Shown one piece after another: positions 9,155 to 17,410 of a DNA stretch of 64,000 nt (positions within the stretch are counted from its first letter, which is position 1; each line of letters starts with the position of its first letter). The translations under genes were made by a program, and so were the position numbers. The notes under the pieces are model-generated. The model searched no databases, was not told where the DNA came from, and saw nothing but the letters and a program-made list of their open reading frames with translations. This DNA is from JBFAPK01 sp040676675 (GTDB lineage Bacteria; Actinomycetota; Actinomycetes; Mycobacteriales; Micromonosporaceae): the NCBI RefSeq assembly GCF_040676675.1, contig NZ_JBFAPK010000002.1:372001-436000 (forward strand), in the 5' to 3' direction.

Positions 9155-9199
9155 GCGGGTCCGGCGGGCTCGACCTCGCGCCGAGCCCGCCGGACCCGC
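9155..9199 (-). terminator. 18-bp-stem hairpin terminator after the GH62 gene
   Basis: The 18 bases at 9155-9172 (GCGGGTCCGGCGGGCTCG) pair perfectly with 9182-9199, with a 9-nt loop. The hairpin begins 10 nt past the GH62 stop on the minus strand. Its geometry matches the terminator after the GH10 gene. It should limit read-through into GH10. Confidence 0.78.
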
Positions 9200-9208
9200 G
9201 TCACGCGG

Positions 9209-10732
9209 TCAGCGCTGCAGGGTCAGCACACCCGGCCGGTACGGCCACTGGCCGTAGTCGCCGCCGGAGTTGGGGGACCGTCCCTGGTACAGCAACTGCA
9301 GGTTGCACGGGTCGACGGTCATGGTCTGGTCGGGGTTGCTCCGGACCAGGTCACCGTGGCTGATGTCGTTGGTCCAGGTGGCGCCGCTGTTGGCCTTGCC
9401 GGCGAAGGGATTGCTCTCGGTCGCCGCCTGCGGTGTCCACGAACCGTTCAGGCTGGTGGCCGTGAACGACCGGAAGTAGCGGCCCTGCGAGCCGATTGCC
9501 TCGACAATCATGAGGTACCGGTTCTGGCCCTGGAGCTTGTAGACCTGGACGGCCTCGAACAGGTTGTTCGTGGTGTCGCTCATGATCACCGTCGACGACG
9601 TACCGAAGCTGCCCGGGAAGTTCCCGATGGGCATGCTGGCCCGGTAGATCTTCCCGTTGTCACCGGCGAAGAACAGGTACATGTTCGTGCTGTCACCGAT
9701 GAGGGTCTGGTCGATGGGTCCGGTACCGGAGCCGGAGATGCTTCCGGAGAAGAGCACCTGCTGCGACGACCACCCGTTCGGGTTGGTGGGGTCGCTCGAC
9801 GTCCGGTAGGAGAAGGCGGTCCCACCCCACTGGTACGCGAGCACCCAGATGTTCCTCGGGGCGAAGTAGAAGAGGGTGGGCGCGACGGTGGCGAAGGACA
9901 TCGCGTTCTGGCTGGCCGACCCCATGTCGGACCAGTTCGTGAAGAGGCCGAAGTTCATCGAGCCCCACGTCGTCCCCGTGTCGTGCGTGGTCGCGTAGAC
10001 GAGGTGCCTGCCGTTGTAGGGAACATGGGTGAAGTCCTTGAGCGAGACCCACCCCGACCTCGGCTGCGCCAGCGGGCCCGTCGAGGTCCAGCGGTACGTC
10101 GACGGGAGGTTGCACGTGCCGCTCGGCGGCGGCGTGGTGGGGTCGCCCCCGCCGTCGACGCGTACGAGCTGCCACTGCTGGTTGCTGCCGTTCCAGTCGT
10201 CGTACTGCACGACGTTTCCGCCGTCGGCGGTCGAGGCACCCTGCACCTCCACCGCCTTGTTGCTGTTCCGGTTGATCAACCGGACGTAGCCGCTGTCGGA
10301 GTCGGCCAGCCGGAACTGCTGGTTGGCCCCGTTGCTGTCGGTCCACTGCACGATGCTGGCGCCGTTGGCGGTCGACCAGTTGTAGACGTCCAGCACCTTG
10401 CCGGAGAGCCGGGAGCGCAACCGGTAGTAGCCACCGCCCGAGTCGACGAACTGCCACTGCTGCTGGTTGCCGTTGTTGCGCGCCCACTGCACGATCCGCG
10501 CGCCGTCGTTGGTGGCCAGGTTGTAGACGTCCAACGCCTTGCCACTGTTGCGGTTGACCAGTACGTACCACGCGCTCGTGTCGACCGTCGCGGCGGCGGC
10601 GGGTGTCGACACCACCGCGGCCGCGGCACCGCCGACCACCACCGCGGCCACGCCGGCGGCGACGACCCGCGGCAACCACCGACGCCGCCGCGACGGCGGC
10701 GCGAGCGACGGAGATCTACCAAAGGCAGACAT
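9209..10732 (-). CDS. secreted CBM13-GH62 alpha-L-arabinofuranosidase
   Basis: A 507-residue secreted enzyme expected to remove arabinose side chains from arabinoxylan. After a Sec signal peptide (to about residue 48) comes a CBM13 module (residues 50-192), a Thr/Pro linker and a GH62 domain (about 205-507). Landmark GH62 segments are STGPLAQPRSGWVSLKDFT (base Asp in KDF), IGDSTNMYLFFAGDNGKIY and LFEAVQVY (acid Glu). A good ribosome site, GAAGGAGGATC, precedes the ATG. The promoter upstream carries two LacI-type operators, with a third further up, so the gene is probably repressed until an inducing sugar appears. Confidence 0.95.
   Translation of the reverse strand: MSAFGRSPSLAPPSRRRRWLPRVVAAGVAAVVVGGAAAAVVSTPAAAATVDTSAWYVLVNRNSGKALDVYNLATNDGARIVQWARNNGNQQQWQFVDSGGGYYRLRSRLSGKVLDVYNWSTANGASIVQWTDSNGANQQFRLADSDSGYVRLINRNSNKAVEVQGASTADGGNVVQYDDWNGSNQQWQLVRVDGGGDPTTPPPSGTCNLPSTYRWTSTGPLAQPRSGWVSLKDFTHVPYNGRHLVYATTHDTGTTWGSMNFGLFTNWSDMGSASQNAMSFATVAPTLFYFAPRNIWVLAYQWGGTAFSYRTSSDPTNPNGWSSQQVLFSGSISGSGTGPIDQTLIGDSTNMYLFFAGDNGKIYRASMPIGNFPGSFGTSSTVIMSDTTNNLFEAVQVYKLQGQNRYLMIVEAIGSQGRYFRSFTATSLNGSWTPQAATESNPFAGKANSGATWTNDISHGDLVRSNPDQTMTVDPCNLQLLYQGRSPNSGGDYGQWPYRPGVLTLQR
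10157..10585 (-). repeat. CBM13 module copy 2 (N-terminal in the GH62 enzyme)
   Basis: This 143-residue ricin-type module lies directly after the signal peptide. It matches copies 1, 3 and 4 closely along its whole length, from VDTSAWYVLVNRN to NQQWQLVRV. Confidence 0.85.
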
Positions 10733-10809
10733 GATCCTCCTTCAATGAGCGAAAGCCGTGCCGGGAAGATGGGCGGACCGCGACGCGCGGCCTGACGCAT
10801 GCGATGACG

Positions 10810-10823
10810 TGTGAGCGCTAACA
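10810..10823. promoter_or_regulatory. LacI-type operator in the GH62 leader
   Basis: TGTGAGCGCTAACA, a near-palindrome centred on the CG of AGCGCT, as bound by LacI/GalR-family repressors. It lies 78 bp upstream of the GH62 start and 109 bp (centre to centre) downstream of the promoter-borne operator. Confidence 0.75.
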
Positions 10824-10916
10824 ATATGCGCGCATGCCCTGGCGCGCGCCGAGTCCCAAGGTCCGACGAAGCGGGCTTGCCCGGTAAGCCACTGGCATCG
10901 TCATCCTTGAGCCTCC

Positions 10917-10945
10917 ACTGTGAGCGATAACACGTTGTTCGTCAA
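10917..10945 (-). promoter_or_regulatory. GH62 promoter with embedded LacI-type operator
   Basis: On the minus strand TTGACG (10945-10940), a 17-bp spacer and CACAGT (10922-10917) form a plausible promoter. The operator TGTGAGCGATAACA (10919-10932) covers the spacer and -10 region. The same arrangement recurs at 39816-39844, with 31 of 34 bases identical over the matching block. Confidence 0.65.
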
Positions 10946-11074
10946 GTCGTAATGTTCGGGTTTCGTCAGCCTCGGCGCGCCTCGCCTCCCGGCGCGCCAC
11001 CCTCCGCCGGCTCCCCCATCGGCATCGACCCCCACCCGTCGACGAGGCACCGCGCGAACCTCGGATCGCAGCTA

Positions 11075-11088
11075 TGTGTGCGCTAACA
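11075..11088. promoter_or_regulatory. LacI-type operator variant
   Basis: TGTGTGCGCTAACA differs from the window consensus at one position. It lies 59 bp past the 3' end of the GH43-CBM6 gene and far upstream of GH62, so it may be an auxiliary site for GH62. Confidence 0.55.
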
Positions 11089-11147
11089 TCGGGGGTGCTG
11101 CCACGAGGCGAGCCACGAAGGGCTGCCGTCCGTCGCGGTCGGCGCCG

Positions 11148-12533
11148 TTACCGCTGCTGGAACTGCCACCAGTCGAGGTTGAACAGGTAGCCGCTGCCGC
11201 CGGCGAACCGCAGATACAGGTCGTGCGTACCGGTCGCGCCGGCGGTCGGGCAGGTGACGGTCGTCCAGGTCTGCCAGCCTCCGGTGCCGGCGACGGTACA
11301 GGTGCCGACGAGGGTGCCGTTGGTGCCGTCCAGGCGTACCTCGATGCGACCGCCGCTGGTTGCCGAGGCCACCCTGGCGCTGAACGAGGCGGCACCGCCG
11401 CCGAAGGCCACGCCCTTGACCTTGATCCAGTCCGAGTTCTCGATCCAGCCGACGTTCATTCCTCCCCCGCTGGCAGGCTCGGTCTCCACCCCGGTTTCCC
11501 AGGCGATCGTCTCGGCCTCCTGCCGGACGTACGGGTTCAGGGTCCCGACCTGGGGGGCTCCGGTCGAGGTCATGTTGATCGTCGGGATCGTGCCGTCGGC
11601 GTTGTAGGTGAACCTCTCCACCGCCACGGAGCGCGTGAAGCCGCCGCCGCCCGGCAGGGCGCCGTTGTGGTAGAAGAAGTACGAGCCGCCGTTGAAGTCG
11701 ATGACCCCGGGGTGGTTGGTGAAGCTAGCTCCCTGCCGGGGCATGACCGTCCCGCGATAGGTCCACGGTCCGGTCGGCCCGGGGGCCGTCGAGTAGCCGA
11801 TGAACTCGGAGCAGCACTCGGCAGCGAAGACGTTGTAGTACAGCCCGTTCCGTTTGTAGACCCACGGTCCCTCCTCGTACAGGGTCGGGCGACTCGTGTT
11901 CCCGCTGCGCGCGCCGAACCCGGCCGTGGTCAACGGGATCTGCGTCGGACCGCCCGAGAACGAGATCATGTCGCTGTTCAGCCGCACGTACCACAGGTTG
12001 GGGTTACCCCAGTAGAGGTACGCCTGCCCGTTGTCGTCGACGAAGACGGTCGGGTCGATCTCTCCGTTCTCCACGAGCGGGCGACCGAGCGCGTCCCGGA
12101 ACGGCCCGGTGGGGCTCTCCGACACACCCACCCCGATGGCCATCCGGCCGGTCGCCCGGTTCTTGATCGGCACGTACCAGTAGAACCTGCCGTTGCGGTA
12201 GACGGTCTGGCCGGCCCAGGCGTCGGCGCTGGCCCAGCTGAAGGTGGCCAGGCTCATCGGGGAACCGTGGTCGGTCCAGTTCACCATGTCGGCCGAGGAC
12301 CAGACCCGCCACTCGCGCATCGTGAAGTACGTCGAGCCGTCCTCGTCGTGGCCGGTGTAGAGGTAGACCCGGCCGTTGTGGACCAGCGGCGCCGGATCGG
12401 CCGTGTAGATGGTCTGCACGATGGGGTTGTCCGCCCGGGCCACCCCGGGCACCAGTGCCACCAGACACAGCAGCGCGGCCATCAAGGCCACGCCGCGTCT
12501 GCCCGCGGCTCGGCCGAACGTAGCGGATTTCAT
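11148..12533 (-). CDS. secreted GH43-family glycosidase with CBM6
   Basis: A 461-residue secreted enzyme, probably an arabinofuranosidase or xylosidase acting on hemicellulose. The Sec signal peptide ends near residue 34 (GVARA). The five-bladed GH43 propeller covers about residues 40-320, with the base Asp46 in TADPAPLVHNG, the pKa-tuning Asp in EIDPTVFVDDNG and a candidate acid Glu in YEEGPWVYKRNG. A CBM6 domain follows (EAETIAWETGV... NLDWWQF, about 330-461). The ATG at 12533 follows GAGGAGGT and begins the signal peptide; the frame extends upstream without coding character. A LacI-type operator lies 190 bp upstream, so it belongs to the predicted hemicellulase regulon. Confidence 0.92.
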   Translation of the reverse strand: MKSATFGRAAGRRGVALMAALLCLVALVPGVARADNPIVQTIYTADPAPLVHNGRVYLYTGHDEDGSTYFTMREWRVWSSADMVNWTDHGSPMSLATFSWASADAWAGQTVYRNGRFYWYVPIKNRATGRMAIGVGVSESPTGPFRDALGRPLVENGEIDPTVFVDDNGQAYLYWGNPNLWYVRLNSDMISFSGGPTQIPLTTAGFGARSGNTSRPTLYEEGPWVYKRNGLYYNVFAAECCSEFIGYSTAPGPTGPWTYRGTVMPRQGASFTNHPGVIDFNGGSYFFYHNGALPGGGGFTRSVAVERFTYNADGTIPTINMTSTGAPQVGTLNPYVRQEAETIAWETGVETEPASGGGMNVGWIENSDWIKVKGVAFGGGAASFSARVASATSGGRIEVRLDGTNGTLVGTCTVAGTGGWQTWTTVTCPTAGATGTHDLYLRFAGGSGYLFNLDWWQFQQR

Positions 12534-12856
12534 GGATTTGGATACCTCCTCGGGCTCCCGCTCGTGGCGAACGGTGTCCCTCGTCGTGGGTGGTGGTCGC
12601 CGGCCGAGCCGGCGCGGAGAGGGCAACTCCGCGCCGGCCCTCCCAGGTCACGCGGGCAGCGGACATCCTCGGCGTGAATGACGCTGCTGACGCGTGCCTG
12701 AAATCCGCGTTGCGCCGACGGCTGTTAGCGCTCACATACCTGCCTTACTGCTCGGACGTGCGTCAGAGCCGGGAGACAGAAGAACGCTCACATCGATATA
12801 TGGGAGATTGCCACAGTGTTTCGCAGCCTTCAAGAGGTAGCCGGGGATGCGTGGTG
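12534..12856. other. intergenic region upstream of GH43-CBM6
   Basis: No gene is credible in these 323 bp. They hold the GH43 leader, one LacI-type operator overlapping a -10-like TATGTG, and an operator half site (CGCTCACA) at 12785-12792 near the 3' end of the beta-helix gene. Confidence 0.6.
12723..12736. promoter_or_regulatory. LacI-type operator upstream of GH43-CBM6
   Basis: TGTTAGCGCTCACA, identical to the site upstream of GH127. On the minus strand it overlaps TATGTG (12738-12733), a possible -10 element for the GH43 gene; no good -35 is visible at the usual distance. Confidence 0.72.
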
Positions 12857-15250
12857 TCAGTTGCGCAGGTTCCATTGCTGGTTGCTGCCGCCGTGGCAGG
12901 TCCAGAGGTGGACCTTCGTGCCGTTCGCGGTGCCGTTGCCGCTCGCGTCGAGGCACAGTCCGGACTGCACGCCGGTGATGGTGCCGTCGGCGTTGACATT
13001 CCACTGCTGGTTGGCCTGACCGTTGCAGTCCCAGATGATCGCTAGTGTGCCGTCGCTGGTACCGGCCCCGGAGGCGTCCAGGCACTTGTTGCCGTACACC
13101 GTCAACTGCCTGCCGGCGGTGTACGTCCACCGCTGGTTCGTCCCGCCGTGACAGTCCCAGAGCTGCGCCTGGGTACCGTTGGCCGTACTCGATCCGCCGA
13201 TCTCGAGGCAGCGGCCGGACTGGCCCCCGACGATCTGCACGTTCTGCTGGCCGCCGCCGCTCTGCGGCCCGGCGGCCGCCATCACGGCCTGGGCGCCCGC
13301 GGGCCAGTTGCCGTTGGTCACCGTGACGTTGCCGGAGACCACGTTGCCGCGGTCGCCGTTCGTGACGTTGGTGCTGCCGTTGGTCGACCAGTTGTTCGTG
13401 ACGGTGAAGTTGCCCATGTTCTCGGCGAACCAGTAGTTGGCGGTGGCCCAGGTGCCGGTGGCGGAGAAGACGTTGTTGCGGGCGGTGTAGTAGCGGGAGC
13501 CCTCGTCGAAGTAGATCCCGAAGTAGCCGTTGGTGCGCAGGCAGTAGTTGTCACTGATCAGCCCGCCCGGGTTCGCCGACAGCGTGTAGATGCACCCGCC
13601 GTCGTTCATCTGCTGCATGACGTCGTGCACGTAGTTGCCGACGAGCCGGTTGTTGGACGCGGTGGTGGCCGTGGCGTAGCGGGGTTGGTAGTTGTACAGG
13701 CCACGGTCCGCGTAGTGGTTGCTGCCGCCGGCGTCGTTGGAGCCCCAGCCGTAGCCGATGGACATGCCGGTGTACGGCATGTTGTAGACCTCGTTGTACG
13801 AGACGGTGGCGTTGGTGACGTAGGTGGTCAGCACCGACACGATGCCCCGGTGCTCCACACCGAGATCGTGCAGGCGGTTGTTGCTGATGGTGATGTCCCG
13901 GTTGACCATCCGCTGGTCGCCGGGGTGGTGCGCGTCCGCCCGTACGCCGCCGACGACGATGCCGCCGGCCGAGCTGCGGGCGATCTCGGACCTGGTGATG
14001 GTGATGTTGCTGGCGCCGAGGCCGACCCCGCTGGCGTGGGCGCTGGCGTCGTTGCCGATGCCGACCGCCGTCTGCCCGAGGTTGAGGAACCGGGAGTCGG
14101 TGAAGGTGATGTTGTTGGCGGCGGAAACCTGCACGGCGGCGGGCGACTGGAGCCAGTTCGGCCGGGTGGCCTCGAACTGCGGGCAGCCGTTGTGGCAGGA
14201 GGTGAAGGCGGGCCAGCTCCAGTTGCCCGCGATGTAGGCACCGGTCTGCTGGTCCGCGTAGCCCTGGTTGCCGCTGGGGCCGAGCCAGCTCGTACCGGTG
14301 AAGGTGATTCCGCTGAAGGTCATGTGGTGTGCGGGCGCGTCGTAGGTGCCCCCGACGTTCAGCAGGGACTGGAGCGTCGGCAGTTCGACGCTGACGTTGC
14401 TCATGTTCTGGCCGGCGAGCGGGATGTAGGACAGGGCGCCGCTGGCCGGGTCGAGATACCACTCCCCGGGTGCGTCCAGGAACTCGTAGGCGTTGGTGAG
14501 GTAGAGCGGACCCGCCCGGTGCGGGCTGGTGAAGGTGTCGTACCCGAAGTTGTTGTTGCTCCAGCCGGGCTGCTGCATCGTGATCAGGTTCCCGCTGATG
14601 CTCTGCACCGAGACGTACCGGTCGGTGAACGAGTTGACGGCCTCCAGCTGGATCCGGTTCTCGTTGGCCAGGTTGTTCAGGTAGCTCAGCGCGCTGTTGG
14701 TGAACCTCATGCCGGTGCTGTCCGCGCTGAAGTCCGCCCGGTTGACCTGGGTGCGAGCCCGGGTGGCGATGGCGCCGTCGACGTAGAGCTGCCGGCTGTC
14801 GACCCCGGCGCCGACATTGGCCCGCCAGATGTTCCTCCCGGCGTCGACGAGCGACCAGCCGGTGACCGCCCGGGCGCCGCTGACCACCGGACGGGCCGAC
14901 GGCGCCGCCTGCCACAGCACCCGGTAGCCGTTCGTGCCGGAGTCGGCGGCCGTCAGCCGGAGCGGGGAGGTGAGCCGGTACACCCCGTCGGCCAGCTGGA
15001 CGACGATGTCCCCGGACATCGAACCGGTACGGGACCGGACCGCGCTCTGCGCGCCGGTCAGCGAGCACGGGGCGGACGAGGTGCACGCGGTGCCGCTACC
15101 CGAGGGGGAGGCGTACAGGGTGGTGGTGGCCGCGGACGCGGGAACGGCCGAGCTGGCCAGCACCGTCGCGGTGGCCAGGACGGTCAACGCCGCCGTCGCG
15201 GCTGGAACCAGCACCCGCCTTCGGGCGGCAGGAACTGAGGGTACCGACAC
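12857..15250 (-). CDS. secreted right-handed beta-helix protein with C-terminal ricin-type CBM13
   Basis: A 797-residue secreted protein. A Sec signal peptide ends near residue 41 (PASAA). The body (about 45-660) has a leading domain (LYASPSGSGTACTSS) and a long Asn-rich parallel beta-helix with repeats such as NITFTDSRFLNLG, NITITRSEIARSS and DITISNNRLHDLG. This architecture is shared by polysaccharide lyases and glycosidases, including the GH141 group, but no family-defining catalytic residues can be named with certainty. A Cys-containing ricin-type domain at about 670-797 (GRCLEIGGSSTANG, QxW repeats) suggests binding to plant polysaccharide. It ends 323 bp before the GH43-CBM6 gene. Substrate is unknown. 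Confidence 0.8.
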   Translation of the reverse strand: MSVPSVPAARRRVLVPAATAALTVLATATVLASSAVPASAATTTLYASPSGSGTACTSSAPCSLTGAQSAVRSRTGSMSGDIVVQLADGVYRLTSPLRLTAADSGTNGYRVLWQAAPSARPVVSGARAVTGWSLVDAGRNIWRANVGAGVDSRQLYVDGAIATRARTQVNRADFSADSTGMRFTNSALSYLNNLANENRIQLEAVNSFTDRYVSVQSISGNLITMQQPGWSNNNFGYDTFTSPHRAGPLYLTNAYEFLDAPGEWYLDPASGALSYIPLAGQNMSNVSVELPTLQSLLNVGGTYDAPAHHMTFSGITFTGTSWLGPSGNQGYADQQTGAYIAGNWSWPAFTSCHNGCPQFEATRPNWLQSPAAVQVSAANNITFTDSRFLNLGQTAVGIGNDASAHASGVGLGASNITITRSEIARSSAGGIVVGGVRADAHHPGDQRMVNRDITISNNRLHDLGVEHRGIVSVLTTYVTNATVSYNEVYNMPYTGMSIGYGWGSNDAGGSNHYADRGLYNYQPRYATATTASNNRLVGNYVHDVMQQMNDGGCIYTLSANPGGLISDNYCLRTNGYFGIYFDEGSRYYTARNNVFSATGTWATANYWFAENMGNFTVTNNWSTNGSTNVTNGDRGNVVSGNVTVTNGNWPAGAQAVMAAAGPQSGGGQQNVQIVGGQSGRCLEIGGSSTANGTQAQLWDCHGGTNQRWTYTAGRQLTVYGNKCLDASGAGTSDGTLAIIWDCNGQANQQWNVNADGTITGVQSGLCLDASGNGTANGTKVHLWTCHGGSNQQWNLRN

Positions 15251-15367
15251 GGGAGGTCTCCTTACCTGGGATGGAATGGTGTGGTGTGGCCGATGGTCCG
15301 GGGCGTGACCGGGCGGCCGTGCCGGGTACGGCGTCGCGGGGGCGGCATCGGTGACTCGGCGACCGGG

Positions 15368-16219
15368 TCAGCGGAGGATCCGCCGCAGGTAGGCCAGGCC
15401 GTCCAGGGCGAGCCGATCCTGTGACGGGGCGAGCGGGCGCCAGATCGACGCGGCGGTGGCGATGGTCTCGTTCTCCGAGGTGAACGACTCGATGCAGACG
15501 GCGCCCCGGTAGCCGGTGGCGCCCAACCGGGCGAAGAAGCGGGGCCAGTCGAGATGGTCCGCACCTGGAGCGCCCCGGTTGGTGCCGCTGACCTGGACGT
15601 GCTTGATGTACGGGCCGGCCAGCACGAGTGCCTCGTACGGGTCGGCCTCCTCGATGTTCATGTGGTAGGTGTCGATCATGATGCCGACGTTCGGCGGCAG
15701 ACCGTCGAGCAGCTCCACCGTCTGCTCGACGGTGTTGACGACGCTCGTCTCGTAGCGGTTGAGCGCCTCCACGCCGATGGCGACGTCCCGCTCTCCCGCA
15801 TGGTCGGCGACGGGCGCCAGCGCGCGGCGGAACGCCGCGTAACAGGCCGCGCGGGCCGCCGGGGTCATCCGCCAGGTCCGGCCCACCGCGGCGTAGACCG
15901 GGCCCCCGACGCACGGCGCCCCCACGACGGCCGCGCTCTCCACGCAGCCCTTCAGGTACGCCACGGTCGTCTCGACGACGGCCGGGGCGGCGTCCACGAG
16001 GTCACGCCCGGGCGGGGTGACCGCGCAGACGCCCGCCGCGGCCAGGCCGTGCGCCGCCAGCAGGTCGCGGGTGCGGACGGGGTCCCAGTCGCCGGGTTGC
16101 TCGATCGGCAGCTCGACCGCGTCGAAGCCGAACGCGGCGATCCGTGGAATCAGCTCGGCCAGGGCCGCGTCGTCGACCGGCGAGGCCCACACCCAGGGAT
16201 TGACACCGATGGCGTGCAA
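15368..16219 (-). CDS. sugar isomerase/epimerase, D-tagatose 3-epimerase family
   Basis: A 283-residue cytosolic TIM-barrel protein of the xylose-isomerase-like superfamily. The four metal ligands typical of D-tagatose/D-psicose 3-epimerases are all visible: Glu in GVEALNRYET, Asp in MIDTYHMNIEE, His in IKHVQVSG and Glu in CIESFTSE. It would interconvert ketose epimers or an oxidised sugar. It is the last gene of the ABC importer operon, starting 6 bp beyond the stop of the binding-protein gene, so it probably acts on the imported sugar. Hydroxypyruvate isomerase is a related alternative, but the GPVYAAVG segment favours the 3-epimerase type. Confidence 0.85.
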   Translation of the reverse strand: MHAIGVNPWVWASPVDDAALAELIPRIAAFGFDAVELPIEQPGDWDPVRTRDLLAAHGLAAAGVCAVTPPGRDLVDAAPAVVETTVAYLKGCVESAAVVGAPCVGGPVYAAVGRTWRMTPAARAACYAAFRRALAPVADHAGERDVAIGVEALNRYETSVVNTVEQTVELLDGLPPNVGIMIDTYHMNIEEADPYEALVLAGPYIKHVQVSGTNRGAPGADHLDWPRFFARLGATGYRGAVCIESFTSENETIATAASIWRPLAPSQDRLALDGLAYLRRILR

Positions 16220-16225
16220 CGGGAC

Positions 16226-17410
16226 CTACTTCCAGCGCCGCGGGTAACCGGGCAGGTCGGTGCAGCCGCACATGGCGTAGTGCAACGGCGGCATGTCCGG
16301 GTCGAGGTAGCGGTCCAGGTTCTCCCGGGTGATGGTCGGCTGCGGCAACTTCCACGGGTTGGCGACCTGCTGGCCGTCGAGGATCCGCAGCGCCGCGATG
16401 ATCGGCGTACGCCACTGGTAGGTCGGGTAGGTCGGCGCGATCGCGGTGAGGTTCTTCTCCTTCCAGATCTTCAGGAAGTCGAGCTGGTCCTCGCCGTTCA
16501 TCGGGGGCACCGGCTTGCCCGCGTCCTGGAACGCCTCGACCGCCGCCACCGCGACCGCGCCGGCGTCCATCCAGACCCCGTCGATGGTGCCGTACCGCTG
16601 GAGGTAGTCGTCGACGATCTTCTTGGTCTTGGCCGGGTCACCGTCGGTGAACTCGACCCCGACGACGTCGACCTTCGCCTTGTCGAAGGCGACCTTCGCG
16701 GCGGACCAGCGGGTCTCCAGGACGTCGACGCCGGGCAGGATCCGCAGGGCGAGCACCTTGCCGCCGGGCTTCACCCGCTGGCTGACGAACTCGGCCCCGA
16801 CGTGGCCGAACCCGTACCCGCCGATCGGGTTGACGAACGTCACCGGGCAGCTCGTGTCGACGCCGCGGTCGAAGACGACGACCGGCAGACCGGTACGGCA
16901 GGCCGCCTCGACGGCCGGGGTGAGGGTGGCGGTGGTGTTCGGCGAGACGATGAGGGCGTCGCAGCCCTTGCCGAGCAGGTCGTTGATGTCCGCGATCTGC
17001 TTCTGGTCCTTGCCCTCGGCGTCGACGTGCACGAACTCCCTGATCCGGCTTCCCTGCGCCTCGACCTCGGCCTGCATGGTCTTGAACCCGACCTGCCGCC
17101 ACGCGTTGTTCAGCGCGGCGTTGGAAAAACAGATCTTGTACGGGCCAGCCTTCTTGAACTTCGCGGTCTCCACCATCGTCGGGTTGAGCGCCTGCTCCCA
17201 CGGCTTGTCGGCGGGCCCGGTCGGGGTGGTGGCGAGCAGCGAGAGTTCGTTGTCGTAGTCGGCCTGCACGAAGAACTTCGACTGCTCCCCGGTGCCCGCC
17301 CCGGCGGCCCCGGTGGAGCTGCCCGACGGGGTCGCGGCCGGTTCGTCGGTGGCGCAGCCGACGAGCGACAGCAGGGTGACCGCGGCCAGGGCCGCCATGC
17401 GACGTATCAC
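16226..17410 (-). CDS. sugar ABC transporter substrate-binding lipoprotein
   Basis: A 394-residue lipoprotein with lipobox LVGC at the end of a short signal peptide, followed by a periplasmic-binding fold of the ribose/galactose type (KICFSNAALNNAWRQ, VSPNTTATLTPAVEAA, VVVFDRGVD). The C-terminal part is longer than in classical RbsB, as often seen in actinobacteria. Its start overlaps the stop of the upstream permease by 4 bp. It delivers a monosaccharide or modified sugar to the two permeases and the ATPase encoded immediately upstream. Confidence 0.9.
   Translation of the reverse strand: MIRRMAALAAVTLLSLVGCATDEPAATPSGSSTGAAGAGTGEQSKFFVQADYDNELSLLATTPTGPADKPWEQALNPTMVETAKFKKAGPYKICFSNAALNNAWRQVGFKTMQAEVEAQGSRIREFVHVDAEGKDQKQIADINDLLGKGCDALIVSPNTTATLTPAVEAACRTGLPVVVFDRGVDTSCPVTFVNPIGGYGFGHVGAEFVSQRVKPGGKVLALRILPGVDVLETRWSAAKVAFDKAKVDVVGVEFTDGDPAKTKKIVDDYLQRYGTIDGVWMDAGAVAVAAVEAFQDAGKPVPPMNGEDQLDFLKIWKEKNLTAIAPTYPTYQWRTPIIAALRILDGQQVANPWKLPQPTITRENLDRYLDPDMPPLHYAMCGCTDLPGYPRRWK

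Larger units (their letters stand above)
10733..11147. other. regulatory intergenic region upstream of GH62
   Basis: These 415 bp contain no credible gene. They hold three LacI-type operators (10810-10823, 10919-10932, 11075-11088) and the GH62 promoter. The GH62 mRNA leader would be roughly 180 nt and contains the proximal operator. Confidence 0.7.

Noticed and set aside
9025..9204. An N-terminal extension of the GH10 xylanase starting at 9204
   Set aside because: It would put 60 charged residues before a normal signal peptide and run through two hairpins; ATG 9024 has a strong ribosome site.
8888..10795. Plus-strand frame spanning the GH62 gene
   Set aside because: It mirrors the GH62 and CBM13 coding sequence; the opposite strand has a signal peptide, ribosome site and catalytic motifs.
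12785..12792. An eighth LacI-type operator near 12785
   Set aside because: Only the CGCTCACA half matches; the other half does not, so it does not meet the palindromic pattern of the seven listed sites.
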